Shown: piece by piece, positions 1 through 5,491 of the stretch
Layout of the letters: each line of letters begins with the position of its first letter
Position numbering within the stretch: position 1 is the first letter of the stretch
Source: Candidatus Gastranaerophilales bacterium
GTDB taxonomy: Bacteria > Cyanobacteriota > Vampirovibrionia > Gastranaerophilales > Gastranaerophilaceae
Direction: 5' to 3'
Length of the DNA: 6,223 nt
NCBI GenBank assembly: GCA_910587175.1
Contig: CAJULH010000061.1
Coordinates: 1 to 6,223, forward strand
Notes under the pieces: model-generated
What the model saw: only the letters and a program-made list of their open reading frames with translations
Database searches by the model: none
What the model was told of the DNA's origin: nothing
Program-made: the position numbers and the translations under genes

Positions 1-26
1 CAAAAGAAGGCAGAAAGAGAAAATAA
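1..26 (+). CDS. C-terminal end of a small hypothetical protein (partial, paralogue of the 5992-6201 gene)
   Basis: Only the last codons are inside the window: the frame starting at base 3 reads KEGRKRK and stops at TAA (24-26). I call this a real gene end because the minus-strand gene at the right edge ends with the same seven residues, and the DNA of the two copies matches at 32 of 33 bases. The one mismatch, base 11, is the third base of a Gly codon (GGC here, GGT there), which is what selection on a protein leaves behind. The body of this gene lies to the left of the window. Function is unknown. The basic tail follows a hydrophobic segment in the complete paralogue. Confidence 0.6.
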
Positions 27-33
27 AAAGGCT
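1..33 (+). repeat. Left copy of a 33-bp inverted repeat shared by both window ends
   Basis: Bases 1-33 match the reverse complement of 5985-6017 with a single mismatch (base 11 against 6007). The match covers the last codons of a small gene, its TAA stop, and the first arm (AGGCT) of the terminator hairpin that follows. It breaks at base 34. The left boundary is unknown because the window starts inside the match. Confidence 0.85.
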
Positions 34-50
34 CTTAAAATAAAGAGCCT
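21..50 (-). terminator. Intrinsic terminator of the 84-344 gene
   Basis: Bases 29-36 (AGGCTCTT) pair with 43-50 (AAGAGCCT), giving an 8-bp stem and a 6-base loop. Read on the minus strand, the stem is followed by TTTTTATTT, a normal U-tract, 33 bases after the stop codon of the minus-strand gene. Read on the plus strand, the hairpin lies just after the stop of the partial gene at 1-26 but lacks a good U-tract, so it may serve both directions, with the minus direction better. Confidence 0.8.
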
Positions 51-83
51 GTAAATTTCTTTCACTTTATAGAGGAGGAATTT

Positions 84-344
84 TTATGATTGAATATCTA
101 TATTTCTGATTTCACGATTACCGTTTACAATAGTCCCAAGCTGCATAGTTTGCATATTCAGCCTTTGGATTTCTGCCCCGACATCGCCTGAAAATACGTT
201 TTCATTCGCCTTAAGATAATCTAAAACAGGTTCCCAGATAGTGCCTATAGCATTTTCAATGGTTTTTGCAGTTTGCGATGCTGCACTTTTCCTGTCCGGT
301 ATAACATTTAAACCAAAAGATTTAATATTAAATTCGCTGACCAT
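84..344 (-). CDS. Hypothetical protein, 86 aa
   Basis: I do not recognise this protein. The start at 344 (MVSEFNIKS) is chosen because AAAGGAGA lies 11 bases upstream; the frame stays open to an ATG at 434 but that one has no SD site and would add 30 unconvincing residues. The product has no signal peptide, no clear membrane segment and no cysteine. It looks like a short soluble helical protein: a Ser/Ala/Lys/Thr-rich stretch near residues 20-35, an aromatic segment around IWEPVLDYL (about 40-48), and a Gln/Asn/Ile-rich C-terminus. It is monocistronic, with its own terminator at 21-50, and is divergent from the 594-905 gene. No convincing -35/-10 pair was found for it. Clean start signal and terminator make it likely to be a real gene. 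Confidence 0.7.
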   Translation of the reverse strand: MVSEFNIKSFGLNVIPDRKSAASQTAKTIENAIGTIWEPVLDYLKANENVFSGDVGAEIQRLNMQTMQLGTIVNGNREIRNIDIQS

Positions 345-355
345 TTTTAAATTAG

Positions 356-363
356 TCTCCTTT
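356..363 (-). promoter_or_regulatory. Ribosome binding site deciding the start of the 84-344 gene
   Basis: Reverse-strand AAAGGAGA lies 11 bases before the ATG at 344. It is the only strong SD site in this region on the minus strand, so it selects the 86-residue form over the longer reading from 434. Confidence 0.7.
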
Positions 364-423
364 ATCATCCTTATATAAAGTATTTCGTACCTAACCGGAT
401 AAAACTTTAATGATTTATTCCGT

Positions 424-445
424 TTTGTAAACAAAAATTTACAAA
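424..445. promoter_or_regulatory. 22-bp dyad, candidate operator over a -35 box
   Basis: TTTGTAAA (424-431) and TTTACAAA (438-445) are perfect 8-base inverted arms separated by six bases. The right arm contains the TTTACA -35 box of the plus-strand promoter at 438-466, a position where a bound dimeric repressor would block RNA polymerase. The regulator is not identifiable from sequence. In AT-rich DNA a chance dyad is possible. Confidence 0.4.
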
Positions 446-466
446 TTTTAAAAAATGCCGTATAAT
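438..466 (+). promoter_or_regulatory. Promoter upstream of the 594-905 gene (distal)
   Basis: TTTACA (438-443), a 17-base spacer and TATAAT (461-466) match the housekeeping sigma consensus at 11 of 12 positions. The expected start is near 473, giving a leader of about 120 bases before the 594 ATG. The leader contains two GTTAAC hexamers 16 bases apart (482-487, 498-503) and no convincing reading frame. Confidence 0.55.
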
Positions 467-544
467 TTATTTAATATCAGAGTTAACGTAAAGTTTTGTT
501 AACATTATGGAAAAAATTGTCACTTTTTAAATTCATGCGTCTTA

Positions 545-550
545 TATAAT
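545..550 (+). promoter_or_regulatory. -10 box of a possible proximal promoter for the 594-905 gene
   Basis: A perfect TATAAT lies at 545-550, which would start transcription near 557 and leave a leader of about 37 bases. The best -35 candidate, TTGTCA at 517-522, is 22 bases away, which is too far for a normal promoter, so either the -35 is weak or the box is fortuitous. Confidence 0.35.
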
Positions 551-567
551 GAGTGAAGGTTAAAATG

Positions 568-579
568 CCGGCATGCCGG
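568..579. repeat. 12-bp GC-rich perfect palindrome just upstream of the 594 start
   Basis: CCGGCATGCCGG is its own reverse complement and stands out in an otherwise AT-rich intergenic region. It lies between the proximal -10 box and the SD site of the 594 gene. In RNA it could form a 4-bp GC stem with a CAUG loop; as DNA it could bind a dimeric protein or be a modification site. Confidence 0.5.
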
Positions 580-581
580 TT

Positions 582-585
582 GAGG
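582..585 (+). promoter_or_regulatory. Ribosome binding site deciding the start of the 594-905 gene
   Basis: GAGG (after TT) lies eight bases before the ATG at 594. The in-frame ATG at 573 has only GAAGG at 13 bases distance, so 594 is preferred. Confidence 0.55.
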
Positions 586-593
586 TTAAATTA

Positions 594-905
594 ATGGATT
601 TCAAAAATCTAAAGTTTGTAAAAACAATTAAAAACTTAAGCCCGAAACTAAAATGGTTTATGTTCAAGAGCATCCAGGATTATAAAATCGGCTCAAAGTA
701 CATAGACTTTCTGATTCCTGAAGAAAATAAGGAAATTAACAAGGATAGCGAAAGACTTGAAAAAATGGTCGAAGAAACCCTTATAAAAGAATTCGGACCG
801 AAAGTAAAAGATATGAAATCGTATAACCTTTTGGTGGATGCCGTTGTTCATAATTTAAAGAAAAAACAGCTAAAAGGTTTGGATGATATTGAAGATGACA
901 TTTAA
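594..905 (+). CDS. Hypothetical protein, 103 aa
   Basis: I do not recognise this protein. The start at 594 (MDFKNLKF) has GAGG at the right distance; an in-frame ATG at 573 would add seven residues but is poorly placed relative to any SD site. The product is highly charged: the first 30 residues are Lys-rich and aromatic (KNLKFVKTIKNL, KLKWFMFKS), the middle has a Glu/Lys-rich helical segment (about 44-66), and the end is acidic (DDIEDDI). There is no signal peptide, membrane helix or cysteine. It is probably a small soluble, largely helical cytoplasmic protein. It has upstream promoter candidates and a strong terminator that overlaps its stop codon, so it is a single-gene unit. A 9-codon reading frame (565-594) ends in a TAATG overlap with this start. 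Confidence 0.7.
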   Translation: MDFKNLKFVKTIKNLSPKLKWFMFKSIQDYKIGSKYIDFLIPEENKEINKDSERLEKMVEETLIKEFGPKVKDMKSYNLLVDAVVHNLKKKQLKGLDDIEDDI

Positions 906-929
906 AAAGCCCTTTTAAAGGGCTTTTTT
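904..929 (+). terminator. Intrinsic terminator of the 594-905 gene
   Basis: The core AAGCCCTT pairs with AAAGGGCTT across a three-base loop, and flanking A and T runs extend the stem to 904-928. It is followed by a six-T tract ending at 929. The hairpin begins inside the stop codon, so there is no spacer between gene end and terminator. Confidence 0.9.
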
Positions 930-975
930 ATATTAAGTCTTAAAAATTTTTGGCATTTTTGGCACGGAGGTTTTC

Positions 976-2346
976 ATGAAAAAGTTTATTGCGGTTTTTG
1001 TTATTCTTTTAATGACATTCTGTTTTGCACATGCAAAAGAAAAATTTTACAGAGACAGCGACCAACCTTTATACAAAAACGATTTAGTAGAATTTTACAG
1101 AGTAAAAACAAAAATTGATAAAAAAAATTATAAATACGGTATAGCAGATGCCAAATATAACGTAATTCTTCCTGTTGAATATGATTACGTGCGCTTGGTT
1201 GATAATTATGGTGCCATTGCAAGAAAAGGCGATAAATACGGCTATTTTTCATTTAAAAACAAGAAACTTGCGCTTCCATGCCAATATGAAAATATTGCGT
1301 GCTATTACAAAACCCACAAAATTTGGGATGTTTGTACAATTAAACAAGATGGGCTGTATAAGTTTTTTGATATAAACAAAGAAACAATTGGGGAGAAAAG
1401 TTTTTTGTCCGTTGAAAATATTACGGAAGGCAAATATGCAGGTAATCGCCTCGTATCTGATAATAATGGCTTTTATATGTATGATTACTATAAAAATAAA
1501 CTTGAAAAATTGCCGTATGATTTTGTTGACTTTTATTTTCGGGGCTATAAACACTACAGGGTAAAAAAGGCGAACAAATGGGGATTATTGGATACTGATA
1601 TAAAACCTATAACAGGTATTATATATGATGAAATGACACCCCCAAATCTTAATAAAGACAGTATTTATGCTTATGTTGTTAAAAAAGACAATAAATACGG
1701 ATATATTTCTTTTAACGGCCATGAACTTATTCCAACCAAATTTAAATCCATAAAAAAATGGATATACGATTTTTATACCGTAGAAAATTTTAACAATAAA
1801 AAAGGCATATATGCTTATGATTCTACAGACGGAATGATAAAAATTGCAGACAATATATATGATGAGGCAAATCAGCTTTTTGCTTCGGAATTTGCGGTTA
1901 AAGAGGATGGCAAATACGGTGCAATAGGTTTTTACGGTTATTCATACAAAGAAATTGTAACACTTATTCCATTTGAATATGACAACATTAAGGCTTTGAG
2001 GCAAGATGCTTTTTTGGTTGAAAAAGACGGTAAGCAGGGGTTATATGTTAAAGACGGCGAAAAGAGCGGGATAATTGTTCCTGTTGAATATGACAACGTA
2101 GAACATGTGGGCTGGGGCTTGTATAAGATTTGTAAAGCAAATAAGTGCGGTGCTTATGATGAATATGCAAAAAGATTTACAAAGCTTAGATACAAAGATA
2201 TTGTCGCTGTTAATAATTCGAAAATGAAATTGATAACGGATAAATCCAAACGTACCGTTTCAAGATATACGCCTAAACAAAAAATCAACAACTTTAAAGA
2301 AGGATTTCTTATGTGGTTGATATGGCTTGGTACTCCCGATAACTGA
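976..2346 (+). CDS. Secreted WG-repeat protein, 456 aa
   Basis: The N-terminus is a classical signal peptide: MKK, a hydrophobic core (residues 4-17) and a likely cleavage after AHA (residue 20). The mature part is a chain of about nine WG-type repeats, each reading roughly [K/N]-x-G-[aromatic or aliphatic], then a proline and a Tyr-Asp pair (for example LPVEYD, IPFEYD, VPVEYD). Repeat cores sit near residues 53, 87, 125, 201, 240, 276, 313, 353 and 389. Only the one at 201 has the literal WG; most have YG. Such repeats form beta-rich, propeller-like or solenoid surfaces; their role is usually unknown, with binding suspected. No catalytic motif is visible. The C-terminus has a short hydrophobic stretch (444-452), too short for a sure membrane anchor. 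GGAGG lies five bases before the ATG. No clear promoter was seen in the 46 bases after the preceding terminator. It is the convergent neighbour of the glycosyltransferase. Confidence 0.88.
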   Translation: MKKFIAVFVILLMTFCFAHAKEKFYRDSDQPLYKNDLVEFYRVKTKIDKKNYKYGIADAKYNVILPVEYDYVRLVDNYGAIARKGDKYGYFSFKNKKLALPCQYENIACYYKTHKIWDVCTIKQDGLYKFFDINKETIGEKSFLSVENITEGKYAGNRLVSDNNGFYMYDYYKNKLEKLPYDFVDFYFRGYKHYRVKKANKWGLLDTDIKPITGIIYDEMTPPNLNKDSIYAYVVKKDNKYGYISFNGHELIPTKFKSIKKWIYDFYTVENFNNKKGIYAYDSTDGMIKIADNIYDEANQLFASEFAVKEDGKYGAIGFYGYSYKEIVTLIPFEYDNIKALRQDAFLVEKDGKQGLYVKDGEKSGIIVPVEYDNVEHVGWGLYKICKANKCGAYDEYAKRFTKLRYKDIVAVNNSKMKLITDKSKRTVSRYTPKQKINNFKEGFLMWLIWLGTPDN

Positions 2347-2353
2347 TTGCAAA

Positions 2354-2383
2354 AAGCTGCACTCTAATCTAAAAGTGCAGCTT
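2354..2383. terminator. Terminator between the convergent WG-repeat and glycosyltransferase genes
   Basis: AAGCTGCACT (2354-2363) pairs perfectly with AGTGCAGCTT (2374-2383) around a 10-base loop. Read on the minus strand the stem runs straight into TTTTT, so this is the terminator of the glycosyltransferase gene, 26 bases past its stop. On the plus strand the T-run (TATTTTTT) begins five bases after the stem, so it may also stop the WG-repeat transcript, less efficiently. Confidence 0.8.
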
Positions 2384-2409
2384 ACAGTATTTTTTATACA
2401 AAAAATTCT

Positions 2410-3165
2410 TTACTCTTCCCAATATTTGCTTATCCATTTTGTGGGTTTTACATATCTAAAGCCCATCTTGCCAAAATATCCTTTCAGTGCTTGGGATGGA
2501 GTAGGTCTGCCATGGAAGATAAGAATTTTAGCATTTTTTGGAAATTTTGGCATCATAAAATAATTTAGAGGAAATTTGCGCAGGCAATTTCTCTTAAAGC
2601 TGACACACCAGTCTTTTGACCAATATTTTAAAAGCTCCCTGCCCCCGTTTTCACTTATTTTTTGTCCCTTTTCATAAATTGCATAGGAAAGATACGCCTG
2701 TTCGTTTCTGTGGCGCTCGCGCACTGCCTCTCCGTTTTGAATAAAGTTTGAAAGCACTTCAGGATGTTTTCCTATGTCAAATCTGAAAACAGAGGAATTT
2801 CCTATAATATCATTAGGAAAATCCCAGTCTTTTATTATTAAAAATTCGCCTTCTTCTTCAAAAAATGCGTTTATATTGTCTAAAATTACAATGTCCAAAT
2901 CAAGAAAAAGCGCCTGTCCTTCTAAATCTGCAAGTTTTTCATTGAAAACCGTAAGTTTTCTCCATCCCCTTTCAGGAAGTGCACTGTCAAGCTGCATTTC
3001 AGGAAGAGGACGCACCTCTATGCCATCAAGAAGACCATTTGAATTGTCCGTAAAACATACAAATCTGTGCTCCAAAGTAAGGTTTTTTTCAACCATCTTA
3101 TAAAGCCTGTTTACATATTCTGCTCCAAACTTATCTCCCCATTTCATACAGATGACATTTCTCAT
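2410..3165 (-). CDS. DXD-type glycosyltransferase (GT-A fold, GT8-like), 251 aa
   Basis: Likely transfers a sugar from a nucleotide-sugar donor to a cell-surface glycan; donor and acceptor cannot be told from sequence. The protein opens with a beta-strand typical of this group (NVICMKWGDKFG, 3-14), has a conserved RGWRKL segment (66-71) and carries the metal/nucleotide-binding DXD motif as LFLDLDIVIL, with Asp at 89 and 91. Further conserved blocks are GNSSVFRF (122-129), NEQAYLS (154-160) and FHGRPTP (217-223), the last in the position where GT8-like enzymes carry an HxxGxxKP-type donor-phosphate motif. There is no signal peptide or membrane helix, so it is cytosolic. GGAG lies eight bases before the ATG. 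It is a single gene with a promoter at 3219-3247 and a terminator at 2354-2383, not embedded in a visible polysaccharide cluster. Family assignment is from motifs; the exact family is uncertain. Confidence 0.8.
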   Translation of the reverse strand: MRNVICMKWGDKFGAEYVNRLYKMVEKNLTLEHRFVCFTDNSNGLLDGIEVRPLPEMQLDSALPERGWRKLTVFNEKLADLEGQALFLDLDIVILDNINAFFEEEGEFLIIKDWDFPNDIIGNSSVFRFDIGKHPEVLSNFIQNGEAVRERHRNEQAYLSYAIYEKGQKISENGGRELLKYWSKDWCVSFKRNCLRKFPLNYFMMPKFPKNAKILIFHGRPTPSQALKGYFGKMGFRYVKPTKWISKYWEE

Positions 3166-3218
3166 TAAATTCTCTCCATCTTTTAAATAAAACTGACAAC
3201 CACGGCATATCTAAACCA

Positions 3219-3247
3219 AGTATATTTTAATAATAAAACTTTGGCAA
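3219..3247 (-). promoter_or_regulatory. Promoter of the glycosyltransferase gene
   Basis: On the minus strand TTGCCA (3247-3242), a 17-base spacer and TATACT (3224-3219) match the housekeeping consensus at 10 of 12 positions. The expected start is near 3212, giving a leader of about 47 bases that contains the GGAG site. Confidence 0.6.
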
Positions 3248-3258
3248 ACATCAAAGTT
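3237..3258. promoter_or_regulatory. Dyad in the divergent promoter region, candidate operator
   Basis: AACTTTG (3237-3243) and CAAAGTT (3252-3258) are perfect 7-base inverted arms spaced by eight bases. The element covers the -35 of the glycosyltransferase promoter and ends 17 bases before the -35 of the oppositely oriented signalling-operon promoter, so one regulator bound here could affect both. Chance occurrence cannot be excluded. Confidence 0.4.
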
Positions 3259-3275
3259 AAATTTTCCCTTAATAC

Positions 3276-3305
3276 TTGAAAAAAATTGAAAAAAAGTTGT
3301 ATAAT
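3276..3305 (+). promoter_or_regulatory. Promoter of the GGDEF/HD-GYP operon, predicting a leaderless mRNA
   Basis: TTGAAA (3276-3281), an 18-base spacer and TATAAT (3300-3305) match the consensus at 11 of 12 positions. Transcription normally starts about 6-8 bases after the -10 box, here 3311-3313, which coincides with the ATG at 3313. No SD site lies between the -10 box and the ATG. Confidence 0.65.
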
Positions 3306-3312
3306 TAGAGCC

Positions 3313-5226
3313 ATGGGATTTTTTGATTGGATTAAAAACTCCGGAGAGAAACTGCGAAGGGTTGAAGATAAAATTTATCAACAAAGAACGGATTTTGTTG
3401 AGATATATCAGCGCAACCTGGATTTAGAGAGAGAAATTTCCCAAAGAACAGAAGAATTGCACAATGCAAACCAAACCCTGCTTACTTTAGAGCACGTTTG
3501 GGATATGATGAATTCTTCAAGACCACTATCGAGCGTTTTAGAGACCATAGTTTCAAGTCTCCATGGTGAATTTCGCTATCTTTACAGCTGTATCATCCAA
3601 AAACAGCTTGATTCCAAGGGTGAATTTTTTGCATTTAGAACATATCTTCAAAACGATTTTTCAATGAAACTTGACGGGTGTCTGAAAACACCTATTTTTG
3701 AAACAAGAATAAACATTTCAAAAGAATCTTCTCTTTATGAAGCAATTGAAAATAAAAAATTTAAATATTATACAATAAATGAAGACATTTTCAGTCTTTT
3801 ATTTCCTGAAAATTATTTTCCGGAAAAAATTACGGAACTTAAAAATACAACTGTTGTAAAATCTTTAATGGTACTTCCAATTGTATCAAAAGAATTTACA
3901 GGTTTTCTTGCCGTATTTTCCCCAAGGGAAGAACCCAAAGATTCAGAAATTAATTTCCTGAATCTCTTTGCGCGTCAGATTGAGCTTGCAATAACCATAG
4001 CAAATCTTTTTGAAACGGTGAAAAAACAAGCTGTAACAGACCCTTTGACAGAGCTTTTTAACCGGCGTTTCTATGAAGATGCTCTTGCAAGGGAAGCAAG
4101 GCGTGCACTTCGTCTGAACCAGCCCTTTACTTTAATATCCTTGGACTTAGACAAATTAAAACACATAAACGATATGCACGGACACTCCGCAGGAGATGCT
4201 GCAATCAAAGCTGTGGCAAGAGTAATAAACAAAAATTCAAGGTCTGTGGATGTTCCTTCCCGTGTGGGCGGAGAAGAATTTGCGATAATTCTGCCAGGTG
4301 TTGATTCGCAGGGAGGACTTGTTGCAGCAGAGAGAATCCGCGCATCGCTTGAGGCTGAACCTGTTGAAACGGTTGGAAAAATAACCGCCAGTATAGGTGT
4401 TGCAACATTTATAGAACAAACTTCAAACGTAGATGAATTGGTTGAAATTGCAGATAAGGCAATGTATTTTGCAAAACAAAACGGCAGAAATCAGGTAAAA
4501 CTTGCAGAAGCAGCAGATGAAGTCTCCTGGCAGGAAGTGGCTGTAGATGCGTTTGTACAGATTCTTGATAACCATAAAATTCCATTCAATGAAACAATGG
4601 CAGATGATTTGTACAAAAAACTTTCAACCAATCAGGAAAAAATAAAAGGAGACTCCACAAAAGATTTGCTTTACAGTGTTGTGGATACAATTTCAAAAAG
4701 CTATGCTCCGCAGCATCAGGAAGGAATTACAAAAGCAAAAGTACAGCTGGCGTCAGCCATTGCAAAAAGATTTGATTTATCAAAAAGCGACGTTGATAAA
4801 TTAAAAATTGCAATGCTTTTGTATGATATAGGAAATATTATGGTGCCAAACGACCTTTTAAAGAAAACTTCACCCCTGACGGATGAAGAAAAGGCTACCA
4901 TTACAAAACATCCTATTTACGCTGCACAGGAAATTTTAAAACCAATAAGCCACGTTTCAAATATTATTCCTATAATTGAACACCACCATGAAGCATGGGA
5001 TGGAACCGGCTATCCAAGCAAGAAAAAAGGGGATGACATTCCATTAATTTCCCAAATAATTTTAATTGTAGATTCATACTATGCAATGATTTCAGACAGA
5101 CCATACAGAAAGGCATACACGGAACAACAGGCTGTGGACGAAATTAAAAAATCCAGAGGCAAAAAATATTCTGAAGAATTAACGGATGAATTTGTCCGCT
5201 CCATTGAAGATTTAAAAAGAATGTAG
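3313..5226 (+). CDS. GAF-GGDEF-HD-GYP cyclic-di-GMP signalling protein, 637 aa
   Basis: Likely a cytosolic sensor-regulated diguanylate cyclase. Residues about 11-65 form a coiled coil, about 70-232 a GAF-like sensor domain, about 238-397 a GGDEF domain and about 405-635 an HD-GYP domain. The GGDEF half looks active: DPLTELFNRR (243-252), DLDKLKHIND (278-287), GGEEF (319-323), plus an RxxD inhibitory site (RSVD, 310-313) exactly five residues upstream. The HD-GYP half keeps KHP (532-534), HHE (558-560), GYP (566-568) and Asp587, but the usual HDIGK is YDIGN (504-508) and the preceding conserved His aligns with Ile472. It has probably lost phosphodiesterase activity and may regulate or bind partners instead. 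There is no membrane segment. The start at 3313 (MGFFDWIK) is chosen over an in-frame TTG at 3286, which lies inside the promoter; an in-frame TGA at 3277 closes the frame. It is the first gene of a three-gene operon. Confidence 0.92.
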   Translation: MGFFDWIKNSGEKLRRVEDKIYQQRTDFVEIYQRNLDLEREISQRTEELHNANQTLLTLEHVWDMMNSSRPLSSVLETIVSSLHGEFRYLYSCIIQKQLDSKGEFFAFRTYLQNDFSMKLDGCLKTPIFETRINISKESSLYEAIENKKFKYYTINEDIFSLLFPENYFPEKITELKNTTVVKSLMVLPIVSKEFTGFLAVFSPREEPKDSEINFLNLFARQIELAITIANLFETVKKQAVTDPLTELFNRRFYEDALAREARRALRLNQPFTLISLDLDKLKHINDMHGHSAGDAAIKAVARVINKNSRSVDVPSRVGGEEFAIILPGVDSQGGLVAAERIRASLEAEPVETVGKITASIGVATFIEQTSNVDELVEIADKAMYFAKQNGRNQVKLAEAADEVSWQEVAVDAFVQILDNHKIPFNETMADDLYKKLSTNQEKIKGDSTKDLLYSVVDTISKSYAPQHQEGITKAKVQLASAIAKRFDLSKSDVDKLKIAMLLYDIGNIMVPNDLLKKTSPLTDEEKATITKHPIYAAQEILKPISHVSNIIPIIEHHHEAWDGTGYPSKKKGDDIPLISQIILIVDSYYAMISDRPYRKAYTEQQAVDEIKKSRGKKYSEELTDEFVRSIEDLKRM

Positions 5227-5241
5227 CAGGGTGTAAAACTA

Positions 5242-5463
5242 ATGCAGAGTTTAAAGAAATTTTTTGCAGGTGTGTTTTTATTTGCTGTATTGTTCTTGCA
5301 AAATGCAGTAATGGCAGAGACCGTAGCATTCAATGTTAAAACCCTGAAGTATCATAAACCGGGATGTGTGCATGCCCAAAAATGCACTGTAAATTGTATA
5401 AAAATTGAAAAGCAGCAGGCTAAAGCAAGAGGCGGAATCCCTTGCAAGGTTTGCGGCGGATAG
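5242..5463 (+). CDS. Small secreted Cys/His-rich protein (PCKVC-type putative metal-binding domain), 73 aa
   Basis: Residues 1-25 are a signal peptide (basic start, hydrophobic core, likely cleavage after VMA). The mature part of about 48 residues is one compact motif: KYHKPGC (36-42), cysteines at 48 and 52, an AKARGG segment and a final PCKVCGG. This YHxxxC...AxxxGxxPCxxC pattern resembles a small domain found at the C-terminus of some secreted nucleases and as short stand-alone exported proteins. Metal binding through His38, Cys42, Cys68 and Cys71 is plausible but inferred; disulfides among the five cysteines are the alternative. The ATG is 15 bases after the stop of the signalling gene, with a modest AGGG site about ten bases upstream, so it is probably co-transcribed. 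Its role beside a c-di-GMP protein is unknown. Confidence 0.8.
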   Translation: MQSLKKFFAGVFLFAVLFLQNAVMAETVAFNVKTLKYHKPGCVHAQKCTVNCIKIEKQQAKARGGIPCKVCGG

Positions 5464-5491
5464 AATCGGATAACTGGAAAAGAGGTAAGAT

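Noticed and set aside
345..434. Thirty-residue N-terminal extension of the minus-strand hypothetical gene
   Set aside because: It has no SD site at 434, while a strong AAAGGAGA precedes the ATG at 344; the extra residues are compositionally unlike a protein start.
482..503. Two GTTAAC hexamers 16 bases apart as an operator or origin element
   Set aside because: GTTAAC is short, self-complementary and expected by chance in AT-rich DNA; only two copies are present.
947..964. Tandem 9-bp repeat TTTTTGGCA before the WG-repeat gene
   Set aside because: Two copies of a low-complexity motif without a linked promoter or structure; probably slippage in a T-rich stretch.
991..1038. Lipoprotein signal with Cys16 in the WG-repeat protein
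   Set aside because: The residues before the Cys (MTF) do not fit a lipobox, while AHA at 18-20 fits ordinary signal peptidase I cleavage.
1001..1554. Minus-strand open frames within the WG-repeat gene
   Set aside because: They lie fully inside a gene with signal peptide and repeat structure, and the encoded proteins show no recognisable feature.
2327..3103. Plus-strand open frames (2327-2563 and 2774-3103) opposite the glycosyltransferase
   Set aside because: They are antisense shadows of a well-supported gene with conserved motifs, have no SD sites, and one runs through the terminator hairpin.
3286..3312. Longer start (TTG at 3286) for the GGDEF/HD-GYP protein, adding nine residues
   Set aside because: The extension lies within the -35/-10 promoter region, has no SD site, and the natural N-terminus MGFFDWIK begins at 3313.
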